From an uncultured Bacteroidota bacterium (lineage in GTDB: Bacteria > Bacteroidota > Bacteroidia > Chitinophagales > Chitinophagaceae): DNA of 64,000 bases. The position numbers and the translations under genes are program-made. This document shows, one piece after another, positions 26,491-35,297 of the stretch (position 1 is the stretch's first letter; each line of letters begins with the position of its first letter). The stretch spans positions 1 through 64,000 of the forward strand of contig CAIRYK010000040.1 of the NCBI GenBank assembly GCA_903882805.1, read 5' to 3'. A model generated the notes under the pieces. That model did not search any database and was not told the origin of the DNA. It saw nothing but the letters and a program-made list of their open reading frames with translations.

Positions 26491-28965
26491 TTGAACGTGG
26501 CCACAAAGAAAAAACCAGATTCCGGCAAAGTTACTATTCAAACCCCAAATGAAGCAGTCAAGCCTGTTACTCCCGATATTTTTACCAACTTAGGCAACAA
26601 AGCTCCATTAGTGACATTGGGTTTAATTCTGTTGATTGGGTTTATTGTATTTAAGGATTTTATATTGTTTGATAAAGTTTATCTTTTTAAAGACATTGGT
26701 AGCGATACCTTTAACTATGCTTATCCGTATGCCCACAATGTAGCAGAGTATATTTCCAAACATGGTATCCCAAAGTGGTCGTTCAATTTTGGTATTGGTC
26801 AAAACTTGTTCCCCTTTTTCTTGCGCGATCCGTTCGATATTATTGTCTATATAGCCGGCAAAGATCATTTATATGGCGCGTTTTTCTATCGCGAGTTTTT
26901 AAAGATTATTCTAGGTGGATTGGTATTTTTCTACTACCTCAAAGAGCTGAAACTGAGCGATTATGTTGCTATTATCGGCGCTATTACTTTTGCCTATTGC
27001 GGTTTCATGATCGTGGGTAGCGGTTGGTATATTTTTGCGTTTGAGGCATTTAATATGGCTTTAATGTTGCTGGCTTTCGAGCAATTGTTTGCCAGCAATA
27101 AGTGGCAATTGTTTGTTTTGTCTATCTTCCTTATTTGCATTTCGCAACCGTTCAATTTGTTTATATACGGCGTCTTCCTCATATTCTATGTGTTCTTGAG
27201 ACACTTTCAAACCGGCACGTTTACCGCTAAGAATATTGGTTTGATATTTGGTAAGATGATTGGGCTTGGACTGTTAGCTATGTTGATCAGTGCGCCATTT
27301 TTAATAGAAAACTGTGTACAGTTGTTGGAAAGTCCTCGCGGCGGTGGGGTAAACTCTTATGCCAATCTGTTTTCAAACGCGCCAATGTTTGCCGTATCTG
27401 AGATCACCGAATTGGGTACAAGTGTTATGCGCTTCTTCTCGAGCGATCTTTTAGGCACCGGTAATGAATACAAGGGGTGGGGCAATACGCTGGAGGCAGG
27501 TATGTTTTATTGCGGACTATCATCGTTAGTATTGATGCCGCAGGTGTTTCAGTTCCTGTCGCGCAAGGTGAAAATAACCTTTGCTGTGGTAATCGGTATA
27601 TGGATTGTAATGCTGATATTGCCCTATTTCCGCTACGCTTTCTGGTTGTTTACCGGCAACTACTTCAGGGCATTTTCAGCGATACTTGGGTTCTTTTTTA
27701 TGTATTATTCCCTTGTAGCGCTCGATCTAATATTGAAGCATAAGAAAGTCAATCTGATAGTTTTGATTGGCACCATGGTTGCTTTGTTTGCCTTGCTTAA
27801 TTATCCTTATTTTCCGGATAGTGAAATTATCAGTCATGGCATATTACTGTTTGTAAGCATAATGCTTATGATTTATGGCGTGCTTGTTTTTCTTATGGGT
27901 AGGCAAGATAGTCCCGCATACCTGAAATATGTCTACATGGTAGCTGTGGCGCTCGAATTGGCGTTTTTGTCGAGTATTTCTGTAAACGATCGCGATACTG
28001 AGCTTGCGGCCAATCTGACGCAAAAAAAAGGTTACAACGACTACACGGTAGAGGCTGTAGATTATCTGCACAAAAAGGATCAATCTTTCTATCGTATTGA
28101 TAAGGTGTACGCTTCTTCGCCGGCAATGCACTTCTCCATCAACGATGGTATGGCTCAGAGCTACATGGGTACAAGTAGCTATAGCCCGTTCAATCAGGTA
28201 TATTATGTGCTCTATTTGCAGCAAACCGGCATTTCAAGAAAAGAGAATGAGCTGCAGTCGCGTTGGGCAATTGGCGTTGCATATCGTCCTATTCTGGAAT
28301 CAGAATTGCAAGTGAAATACATTTTGGCGAAGGGGCCAATTAATCCCATACAGCGCGCCGCCTGCGATTCGTTGACTTCCTTTGGCGACGTGCGCATCTA
28401 CCAAAATAAGTATGTTATTCCGTTTGGACCAACCTACGATTACTATATTAAAGACAGTATTTATCGCACACTTTCTAACGATCAAAAAGACTATATAAGC
28501 CTTCGCGCTTGCGTAGTTGGCGATACCGATTTGAATAAGTTGGGATCTGTTAAAGAATTTCCTCTATCCGATACGGTTAAAGGCTTTAATTTCGATTTAT
28601 ATAGGGCTTATGTAGATGGGTTGCGGAAGGATACGCTCAGTCTTACACATTTTAGCGAAACACTGATACAAGGCAAAGTAAACCTGCCGGAAGATAAAAT
28701 AATGTTCTTGTCGGTACCTTTTGATGGCGGATGGACCCTGAAAGTAGATGGACAGGCACGTAAAAAGATAATTTTGAATGCTGGAATGACTGGTATTCCG
28801 CTTACAAAGGGTCAACACACCATTGAGCTATCATACGAACTCAGGTATTTTATGAAGGGTGTGTACTTGTGTATCGTCGGACTTCTTATTTATGCAGGTT
28901 TCTTTGTGTGGACTAAAATGCAAAAGAAGAAAGGATTGGCAGATGAAGTTACAACTACGGCATAA
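26491..28965 (+). CDS. YfhO-like multi-spanning membrane protein
   Basis: 824 residues. No ATG is available; TTG at 26491 or GTG at 26497 (MATKKKPDSG) must be used, the latter being more natural. One TM segment (about 44-63) precedes an extracytoplasmic loop with VYLFKDIGSDTFNYAYPY, then about ten more helices up to residue 490. A soluble domain of about 280 residues follows (repeated Tyr-rich YRIDKVY..), then one last TM helix (about 795-815). This is the layout of YfhO proteins, GT-C-like enzymes linked to glycosylation of surface polymers such as lipoteichoic acid. It is divergent from the transketolase operon. Confidence 0.8.
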   Translation: MNVATKKKPDSGKVTIQTPNEAVKPVTPDIFTNLGNKAPLVTLGLILLIGFIVFKDFILFDKVYLFKDIGSDTFNYAYPYAHNVAEYISKHGIPKWSFNFGIGQNLFPFFLRDPFDIIVYIAGKDHLYGAFFYREFLKIILGGLVFFYYLKELKLSDYVAIIGAITFAYCGFMIVGSGWYIFAFEAFNMALMLLAFEQLFASNKWQLFVLSIFLICISQPFNLFIYGVFLIFYVFLRHFQTGTFTAKNIGLIFGKMIGLGLLAMLISAPFLIENCVQLLESPRGGGVNSYANLFSNAPMFAVSEITELGTSVMRFFSSDLLGTGNEYKGWGNTLEAGMFYCGLSSLVLMPQVFQFLSRKVKITFAVVIGIWIVMLILPYFRYAFWLFTGNYFRAFSAILGFFFMYYSLVALDLILKHKKVNLIVLIGTMVALFALLNYPYFPDSEIISHGILLFVSIMLMIYGVLVFLMGRQDSPAYLKYVYMVAVALELAFLSSISVNDRDTELAANLTQKKGYNDYTVEAVDYLHKKDQSFYRIDKVYASSPAMHFSINDGMAQSYMGTSSYSPFNQVYYVLYLQQTGISRKENELQSRWAIGVAYRPILESELQVKYILAKGPINPIQRAACDSLTSFGDVRIYQNKYVIPFGPTYDYYIKDSIYRTLSNDQKDYISLRACVVGDTDLNKLGSVKEFPLSDTVKGFNFDLYRAYVDGLRKDTLSLTHFSETLIQGKVNLPEDKIMFLSVPFDGGWTLKVDGQARKKIILNAGMTGIPLTKGQHTIELSYELRYFMKGVYLCIVGLLIYAGFFVWTKMQKKKGLADEVTTTA

Positions 28966-29000
28966 TGCAATCTTGAAATAACTGAAAGTACTGTTAAGGG

Positions 29001-29033
29001 GCGGTTTGTATCAGTTACAAACCGCTCTTTTTA
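29001..29033 (+). terminator. Terminator of the YfhO-like gene
   Basis: Ten-base perfect stem (GCGGTTTGTA with TACAAACCGC), five-base loop, followed by TCTTTTT. A clear factor-independent terminator 35 bases after the stop. Confidence 0.85.
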
Positions 29034-29093
29034 TATAGGACAAATATTGGGTTGCTGCTAAGCGCTGCCAATTTTGTCATTTAATTCAATTGA

Positions 29094-30221
29094 ATGAAAT
29101 TCATCTGGCAACACATAAATAGAATATTAGACCATTACGATGGCAGTTTGCCATTGGCCTATTATTTGAAGAATTATTTTAAGGAGTATCCAATTTTAGG
29201 TAGCCGAGATCGTCGAGTTATCTCCTCAATGGCCTATAGCTGGTATAGATGCAGTAAAGGCTTTGGTGAGTGGACAGCAGAATTGACTATGGCAGATAGG
29301 ATAGGGTTTTGCATGATCCAATGCGGCGCTGTTGTACCAGAATTTATGAAGGCCAGAATTGATGAATTGGTCAGTTCTTCTCTTGTACCTGAGTTTAGAT
29401 TAGATTTATTGTTTGGCGGCAATGTGAAATTGTCAGAGGGAATAACCGTACAGGGATGGCTAAACTCCATGCTGCATCAGCCTCAATTATTTATAAGAGT
29501 CAGGAAGGATAAAGGTAAGATAATCAGTCTATTGAACAACGCAGCTGTACCTATCAATTTAATTGGCGAAAATTGCATTTCACTTCCTAATGGTGCAAAG
29601 ATTGATCAATTGCTCCCGGCAGATAGTTATGTCGTTCAGGATGCATCTTCACAAGCTACTGGCGCTTTTTTTCACCCAAAGAAAAATGAACTATGGTATG
29701 ATTGCTGCGCTGGCGCAGGGGGGAAATCTCTATTGCTCAAAGATTTGGAGCCTGGTGTGCGGCTAACAGTGAGCGACAAACGCGATAGTATCGTTCATAA
29801 CTTGCTACAAAGATTTAGACTATATCGACACATTTTGCCAACTGCAGTAATAGCCGATGCTGCAAATGATGCGACGCTGCAAAAGAGATTGGGTAATAAA
29901 CTATATGATAGTATAATATGCGATGCACCCTGTAGCGGCTCGGGTACATGGGCAAGAACACCGGAAGCGTTGTATTTTGCCGATGATAACAAGACAGGGC
30001 ACTTTCCTGATATACAGTCGCAAATTGCTATAAATGTTTCGAAATACCTAAAACCCGGCGGTAAGCTATTTTACATTACCTGTTCGGTATTTAATGCAGA
30101 GAACGAAGGCGTTGTGGCTAAGATAGAGCGGGCTACAGGGCTAAAGACGCAAGAAATGCAACTGATCAATGGGTTGGCAATAGCCGCTGATAATATGTTT
30201 ATTGCAGTGATGATTAAATAA
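29094..30221 (+). CDS. RsmB/NOP2-type RNA cytosine-5 methyltransferase
   Basis: 375 residues. The C-terminal two thirds is a SAM-dependent fold with motif I WYDCCAGAGGKS, motif IV CDAPCSGSGTW and motif VI YITCSVF. The two cysteines of the last two motifs are the release and nucleophile cysteines of m5C RNA methyltransferases. The N-terminal part is a reduced NusB/RsmB-like helical region. It probably methylates 16S rRNA in the cytoplasm. It stands alone between two terminators. The exact target base cannot be told from sequence. Confidence 0.88.
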   Translation: MKFIWQHINRILDHYDGSLPLAYYLKNYFKEYPILGSRDRRVISSMAYSWYRCSKGFGEWTAELTMADRIGFCMIQCGAVVPEFMKARIDELVSSSLVPEFRLDLLFGGNVKLSEGITVQGWLNSMLHQPQLFIRVRKDKGKIISLLNNAAVPINLIGENCISLPNGAKIDQLLPADSYVVQDASSQATGAFFHPKKNELWYDCCAGAGGKSLLLKDLEPGVRLTVSDKRDSIVHNLLQRFRLYRHILPTAVIADAANDATLQKRLGNKLYDSIICDAPCSGSGTWARTPEALYFADDNKTGHFPDIQSQIAINVSKYLKPGGKLFYITCSVFNAENEGVVAKIERATGLKTQEMQLINGLAIAADNMFIAVMIK

Positions 30222-30223
30222 AC

Positions 30224-30280
30224 AATCGAGTATTGACATACTGACTGTTTCCAATCATTTTTTCAATACTCGATTTTTTA
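30224..30280. terminator. Terminator between convergent genes
   Basis: Thirteen-base arms (AATCGAGTATTGA and its complement, 30224-30236 and 30263-30275) with a 26-base loop and a following T6 run. It lies between the RNA methyltransferase and the convergent enoyl-CoA hydratase gene and may serve both. Confidence 0.75.
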
Positions 30281-30294
30281 TATTTGAGTAATTA

Positions 30295-31068
30295 TTATTT
30301 GGCGCTCTTAGCCTTGAAGCTATTGATAGCGTTTCTTGTAAAATCGCTTAACACCAACTGACCGCTGATAGCTGCGCGCTCTGAAAGTAAAGTATCCCAG
30401 TTTTCAGTACCCTGCCAAAAGGTCTTTTTAAGCTGAGCCATAGCCAACGGACTGCTGTGGGCTAGTTTTTCGGCAAGTGTGTGCACAGCATCGTCTACGC
30501 CTAAAATTGTGTTGTACATTTCGGCATACAATCCATGTCTTTTACACCATTCTGCAGAACGCCACTCAGTAGCATCTATGGCTAACTGTGAAAGTCCGGA
30601 AACGCCTATTTTACGTTCTACCGCAGGCCCTACAACGAATGGGCCAATGCCAATTGCCAGTTCGCTCAATTTTACAGATGATTCTGTAGTAGCAATAGCA
30701 TAATCGGTAGCAGCTATCAAACCCACGCCGCCGCCTACTGCTTTGCCCTGTACTCTACCTATTATCAGTTTATGGCATTTGCGCATAGCATTGATAACAT
30801 TTGCAAAGCCGCTGAAGAATTTTTTCCCCTCAGCTTCGTTAGTAATAGCCATAAGTTCATCAAAAGATGCTCCAGCACAAAATGCTTTGTCGCCTGCGCT
30901 GCGTAGTATTATAACTTTTACGCGATTATCTATGCCAATATCGTTAATAGTTTTTGCTAGATCGTTAAGTATTGCGGCAGGCAATGAGTTGGATGCCGGA
31001 TGAAAGAATTCAATGGTTGCTATGCCATGATCTATCTCATGATTTACATAACCTTCTGTATGACGCAT
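30295..31068 (-). CDS. Enoyl-CoA hydratase/isomerase family protein
   Basis: 257 residues from ATG at 31068 (MRHTEGYVNH); a TTG start at 31089 was not preferred. It has the crotonase fold landmarks: AFCAGASFDEL (first oxyanion-hole segment) and IGRVQGKAVGGGVGLIAATDYAIA (second oxyanion-hole glycines). The usual catalytic Glu pair is not evident at the expected places (the second lies in KLSELAIGIGPF), so it may be an isomerase or another crotonase rather than a true hydratase. It is transcribed alone. Probable role in fatty acid or amino acid acyl-CoA metabolism. Confidence 0.85.
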   Translation of the reverse strand: MRHTEGYVNHEIDHGIATIEFFHPASNSLPAAILNDLAKTINDIGIDNRVKVIILRSAGDKAFCAGASFDELMAITNEAEGKKFFSGFANVINAMRKCHKLIIGRVQGKAVGGGVGLIAATDYAIATTESSVKLSELAIGIGPFVVGPAVERKIGVSGLSQLAIDATEWRSAEWCKRHGLYAEMYNTILGVDDAVHTLAEKLAHSSPLAMAQLKKTFWQGTENWDTLLSERAAISGQLVLSDFTRNAINSFKAKSAK

Positions 31069-31510
31069 AAGTATGTGTTTAGGGTACAAATATCTCTATT
31101 AATTTAAAATTAACATAGTCAGACCTCGAAAATTTAACAAATGAAGCGTTAATTGTAAGAAGCATCCTGACCGAAATTAGTTTCTTAATCAAAATTTAAT
31201 TGTAAAGAAACAGACGAATTGGAAACTTTGGCTCGATTTTGGCTGGTTAGATTTTTCATAAAATGCCGGAAATTTTTCGTGCCGGTGTTTTTGATTTCAA
31301 TATAGGTAAAATATAGTAGTAGTAAATTTTATTTGCATTCAAATATTAATGTATTAATGATTGTTGTGTTTAAAATATGCAGTCTTAAATAATTGTTAAA
31401 GGCAACAAGAAATCTAAGTATTGGAAGCAATTTTACGTCAGTATTGAGAGAATCCATTTTTATGGGTTAAAATCACAAGAATTAAAGGTTATAGTAATAA
31501 AATTATCATT
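31069..31510. other. AT-rich intergenic region
   Basis: About 440 bases between two divergent genes, rich in A and T. No open frame, tRNA or clear hairpin is visible. It must hold the promoters of the enoyl-CoA hydratase gene (leftward) and of the XRE regulator (rightward), but no good TAnnTTTG box with a partner was found. Confidence 0.6.
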
Positions 31511-31849
31511 ATGAACATTGGTCTGGCTATTAAATCCATCAGAAAAAAGTTAGGAATACCACAGCACGAACTCGCAGAAAAATGTCTTATTTCACAATCT
31601 GCCCTATCGCTTATTGAAAACGGAGTAAAAACACCCAGTCAAAAAACGATTGCAAAAGTTTGTCAGGTACTTGAAATTCCTGAGGCAATTATTTATCTCG
31701 TTGCTATGCAAGAGACAGATGTGTCGGAAAGTAAACGAGGGGTGTATAAATTAGTGTATCCATCATTAATGTCTCTGGCGTTGCAAATTGTTAATACGGA
31801 ACATTTGAATTTACTGGAGCCAAAAATGCTTGTTAAAGAACCTGCATAG
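31511..31849 (+). CDS. XRE-family helix-turn-helix regulator
   Basis: 112 residues with a Cro/CI-type helix-turn-helix at about residues 5-60: the stretch PQHELAEKCLISQSALSLIENG is the classical pattern, and a matching fourth-helix segment (PSQKTIAKVCQVLEIP) follows. The C-terminal half is short and without a recognised domain. It precedes the amino-acid permease by about 145 bases in the same direction; regulation of that gene is possible but not shown. Confidence 0.88.
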   Translation: MNIGLAIKSIRKKLGIPQHELAEKCLISQSALSLIENGVKTPSQKTIAKVCQVLEIPEAIIYLVAMQETDVSESKRGVYKLVYPSLMSLALQIVNTEHLNLLEPKMLVKEPA

Positions 31850-31995
31850 CGTTACAGAAATTGCTTTGTCAGTATCTTGCAATTAAGGGTGCTACACTTA
31901 AAACAAATTGACACAATTACAGCCTGGCGAAAACAGGAATAGCCAATCGAAATAATGCTGAAAATACAAACTGAGAACGTTACTTTTGGTTTTGA

Positions 31996-33738
31996 ATGAA
32001 GCAGGATATATTTCGTAAAAAAACGCTGGATAATATAAACAAAGAAGTAGCCGCCGGGCTGGATGACGGTCACGGCTACAGTATGCACAAAACGCTCAAT
32101 GTGCGCGATCTTACCTATATGGGTATTGCCGCTATCGTTGGCGCCGGCATATTCTCTACAATTGGCAAAGCCAGTTTCGATGGCGGGCCGGGTATTATCC
32201 TCCTGTTTTTGTTTATATCAGTTGCCTGTGGTTTTTCTGCTATTTGTTATGCCGAGTTTGCAAGCATGGTGCCTATTTCTGGTAGCGCCTACACCTATTC
32301 TTATGTCGCCTTTGGCGAAATAATTGCCTGGATTATCGGTTGGGATTTGCTCATGGAGTATGCCATTGGCAATATTGCTGTTGCTATTTCCTGGAGTAGT
32401 TACTTTACGTCGCTGGTCAACAGTCTTAGGATAGATACTATTAGCATTGGTAGCTGGCATTGGGCTGTTAACTTTCATCCGCATATACCTGAATATCTTG
32501 CCACCGACTACTGGACGGCCAAAGATCAAGCAAGTGAAGCGGCTAAACTGGCGTGGACAAATGCTCCGACATTTGGCGCCTACAAGTTTATTTGTAATCT
32601 ACCGGCTTTTCTTATAACCGTAATTATCACATGGATAATATATATTGGTATTAAGGAGTCGCGGCGAACTACGAATATAATGGTGATTCTGAAGATAGCC
32701 ATAATACTATTGGTAATGATAGCCGGCTGTTTTTATGTGCACACCGAAAACTGGACGCCTTTCTTGCCAAACGGCATTGGTGGCGTACTTGCTGGCACAT
32801 CAGCGGTTTTTTTCTCCTACATTGGCTTCGACGCTATTTCTACCACTGCCGAAGAATGTAAAAATCCACAGAAAGACTTGCCGAGAGCTATGTTTTATTC
32901 CCTCATTATTTGCACAATTATTTACGTGCTCATAACGCTGGTACTAACCGGTATGACAAGTTATAAAAACCTTGATGTTGGCGACCCGATGGCTCATGTA
33001 TTTCAGTTGATGAACAGCCGCTGGACCGATTGGATTGCAGGCGTTATTTCTATAAGCGCGGTGATAGCGACAGCCAGCGTGTTGCTGGTTTTTCAGTTAG
33101 GTCAGCCACGTATCTGGATGAGTATGAGTCGCGATGGCTTATTGCCTCCGGTATTTGCTAAGATACACCAGAAGTACAAAACACCGTCTTTCTCCACTAT
33201 ACTCACTGGTTTGATAGTTGGTATACCTGCTCTTTTCTTAAATCTCAGTGTAGTGGTAGACCTTACAAGCGTTGGTACTTTATTTGCCTTTGTACTTGTT
33301 TGTGGAGGGATACTCAAGTTGCAAAATGATGAAAACAGGTTGCAGAGCAAGTTTAAAACACCATACATAAATGGTCAATGGATAACACCAGGACTATTGA
33401 TATTAACTATTGCCCTCACTTTTGCATTTAATTACGAAGGTCTGCAGCATTTCTTTGTTTTCTATGATAGGGTAGGTCCTTTTGTTCATATTAATGTTTC
33501 TGAAAAAATACCAATGATCGGCTTTGGCTTAGTTTTTCTGGTAACAGCTATGTATGCATACATTCACAAGTACTCGCTTATTCCCGTATTAGGATTCTTA
33601 TCATGCAGTTATTTACTGTGCGAGTCAGGCGCAACAAATTGGGGTAGGTTCATCATTTGGCTGCTTGCCGGTCTGTTAGTGTATTTTATTTATGGGTATA
33701 AAAATAGCAGAATAGGCCTACAGGCTATGAAAAGTTAG
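31996..33738 (+). CDS. APC-superfamily amino-acid permease (cationic amino acid transporter-like)
   Basis: 580 residues with 12 to 14 TM segments. The first helix has the APC unwound glycine motif GIAAIVGAGIFS, and helix 6 contains FFSYIGFDAISTTAEECKNPQKDLPRA, a hallmark of the CAT subfamily. Extended loops in the first half (around 130-190) are long for the family, a trait seen in Bacteroidetes members. It likely imports amino acids across the inner membrane. It ends 78 bases before purB. Confidence 0.9.
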   Translation: MKQDIFRKKTLDNINKEVAAGLDDGHGYSMHKTLNVRDLTYMGIAAIVGAGIFSTIGKASFDGGPGIILLFLFISVACGFSAICYAEFASMVPISGSAYTYSYVAFGEIIAWIIGWDLLMEYAIGNIAVAISWSSYFTSLVNSLRIDTISIGSWHWAVNFHPHIPEYLATDYWTAKDQASEAAKLAWTNAPTFGAYKFICNLPAFLITVIITWIIYIGIKESRRTTNIMVILKIAIILLVMIAGCFYVHTENWTPFLPNGIGGVLAGTSAVFFSYIGFDAISTTAEECKNPQKDLPRAMFYSLIICTIIYVLITLVLTGMTSYKNLDVGDPMAHVFQLMNSRWTDWIAGVISISAVIATASVLLVFQLGQPRIWMSMSRDGLLPPVFAKIHQKYKTPSFSTILTGLIVGIPALFLNLSVVVDLTSVGTLFAFVLVCGGILKLQNDENRLQSKFKTPYINGQWITPGLLILTIALTFAFNYEGLQHFFVFYDRVGPFVHINVSEKIPMIGFGLVFLVTAMYAYIHKYSLIPVLGFLSCSYLLCESGATNWGRFIIWLLAGLLVYFIYGYKNSRIGLQAMKS

Positions 33739-33803
33739 CGTTGATTTGCCATACTGGCATAAGTAGTTTTATAAATGCTGGTTCGGTGGGTTGGTCTATT
33801 TTA

Positions 33804-33811
33804 TATCTTTG
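33804..33811 (+). promoter_or_regulatory. -7 promoter box of purB
   Basis: TATCTTTG matches TAnnTTTG exactly and ends only four bases before the purB ATG. Transcription would start at or next to the start codon, so a leaderless or nearly leaderless mRNA is predicted. A weak TTCG lies at the -33 position. Confidence 0.6.
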
Positions 33812-33815
33812 CTGC

Positions 33816-35165
33816 ATGGAATTGAATGCACTTACCGCCATTAGCCCCATCGACGGGCGTTACAGAAACCAGCTTGCTGTGTTGTCGCCCTATTTTTCAG
33901 AGTTTGGGCTTATTAAGTATCGGGTAAGGATAGAAGTCGAGTATTTTTTGTTTTTGGCTGAGATGGACGTGATTAGTCTGCCTGCTACTGTAGATAAGGA
34001 GGCAGTACGGGCTATTTATACCGACTTTACTGAAAATGATGCCCTGCAAATAAAGAAGACAGAGCAGGTTACCAACCACGACGTAAAAGCTGTTGAGTAT
34101 TTTCTGAAAGACAAACTGGCCGAATTGGGTGCAGGCGACAGCGTAGAGTGGATTCACTTTGGGCTCACATCGCAGGATATCAACAATACTGCAATTCCAC
34201 TTTCCTGGAAAGAAGCCTTGTCAGATACCTACTTGCCCATGTTGCAACAGCTAACGGGTAAGATACGCAAAATGGCCAATGAGTGGAATGGCATTGCTAT
34301 GCTTGCCCGTACCCACGGCCAGCCCGCATCGCCTACCTCGTTGGGCAAGGAGTTTATGGTATTTGTAGAGCGTCTGGAAGGTCAGATGAAATTGCTGGCT
34401 CAAATACCGTATGCTGCTAAGTTTGGCGGCGCCACCGGTAACTTTAACGCACACTATGTAGCATTCGATAAGATTGACTGGGTAAAATTCGGAAACGCTT
34501 TTGTAAACGATAAGCTGGGACTACACCGTATGCAATTTACTACCCAAATAGAACATTACGATAATATCGCAGCTCAGTTTGATACCCTTAAGCGCATAAA
34601 TACAATACTGATTGATTTTTGCCGAGATGTGTGGCAATACATAAGCATGGAGTATTTTAAGCAAAAAGTGAAAGAAGGCGAGGTGGGAAGCAGCGCTATG
34701 CCGCACAAGGTAAATCCAATTGATTTTGAGAACGCTGAAGGTAATTTGGGTATTGCAAATGCCCTGTACGAGCATTTGAGCGCCAAATTGCCGATAAGCC
34801 GCCTGCAACGCGACCTCACAGATAGCACTGTTTTGCGCAATATAGGTATGCCTATTAGCCATAGCTACCTCGCTCTTCGCAGCATAGACAAGGGAATAGG
34901 AAAGCTGTTGCTGAATAGCGCTAAAATGGATGCCGATCTGGAAAAGAACTGGGCGGTTGTAGCTGAAGCCATTCAAACAGTGCTTCGCAGAATAAACTAT
35001 CCTAGACCCTATGAAGCGCTGAAAGCGTTGACAAGAGGCAAAACTGATATATCAAAACAGGACATACACGACTTTATTGGTACGCTTGAAGTAAGCGCTG
35101 AGGTAAAGGAAGAGTTGTTGAACATTACACCTCAGAATTATGTTGGTGTGCCCTATAATATTTAG
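33816..35165 (+). CDS. purB: Adenylosuccinate lyase
   Basis: 449 residues starting at MELNALTAISPIDGRY. A longer frame from 33741 was rejected because a promoter box lies inside it and the family begins at this point. It has the fumarase/aspartase superfamily regions: THGQPASPTSLGKE, QIEHYDN, and the signature loop GSSAMPHKVNPIDFEN with the catalytic Ser. It splits SAICAR and adenylosuccinate to release fumarate in purine synthesis. The sequence is of the long E. coli-like PurB class. Confidence 0.96.
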   Translation: MELNALTAISPIDGRYRNQLAVLSPYFSEFGLIKYRVRIEVEYFLFLAEMDVISLPATVDKEAVRAIYTDFTENDALQIKKTEQVTNHDVKAVEYFLKDKLAELGAGDSVEWIHFGLTSQDINNTAIPLSWKEALSDTYLPMLQQLTGKIRKMANEWNGIAMLARTHGQPASPTSLGKEFMVFVERLEGQMKLLAQIPYAAKFGGATGNFNAHYVAFDKIDWVKFGNAFVNDKLGLHRMQFTTQIEHYDNIAAQFDTLKRINTILIDFCRDVWQYISMEYFKQKVKEGEVGSSAMPHKVNPIDFENAEGNLGIANALYEHLSAKLPISRLQRDLTDSTVLRNIGMPISHSYLALRSIDKGIGKLLLNSAKMDADLEKNWAVVAEAIQTVLRRINYPRPYEALKALTRGKTDISKQDIHDFIGTLEVSAEVKEELLNITPQNYVGVPYNI

Positions 35166-35251
35166 TAATTGCATTAGTTAGCTATTAAGTGGGATGTAAT
35201 GCGGGCAATTTTCTAGTCGTCTAATTTTCTTAAAATTGAATAGTTAATCAA

Positions 35252-35282
35252 TTGCGCTTTGAACCATTTTATACTATCTTCG
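35252..35282 (+). promoter_or_regulatory. Probable promoter of sucC
   Basis: TTG (35252-35254) and TATCTTCG (35275-35282) with 20 bases between them, a one-base variant of the TAnnTTTG consensus. It ends 15 bases before the sucC start codon. Confidence 0.5.
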
Positions 35283-35297
35283 CCCAAATTTTTATAG

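Noticed and set aside
33741-33815. Upstream extension of purB
   Set aside because: It contains the -7 promoter box and residues that do not belong to the PurB family; the ATG at 33816 gives the normal start.
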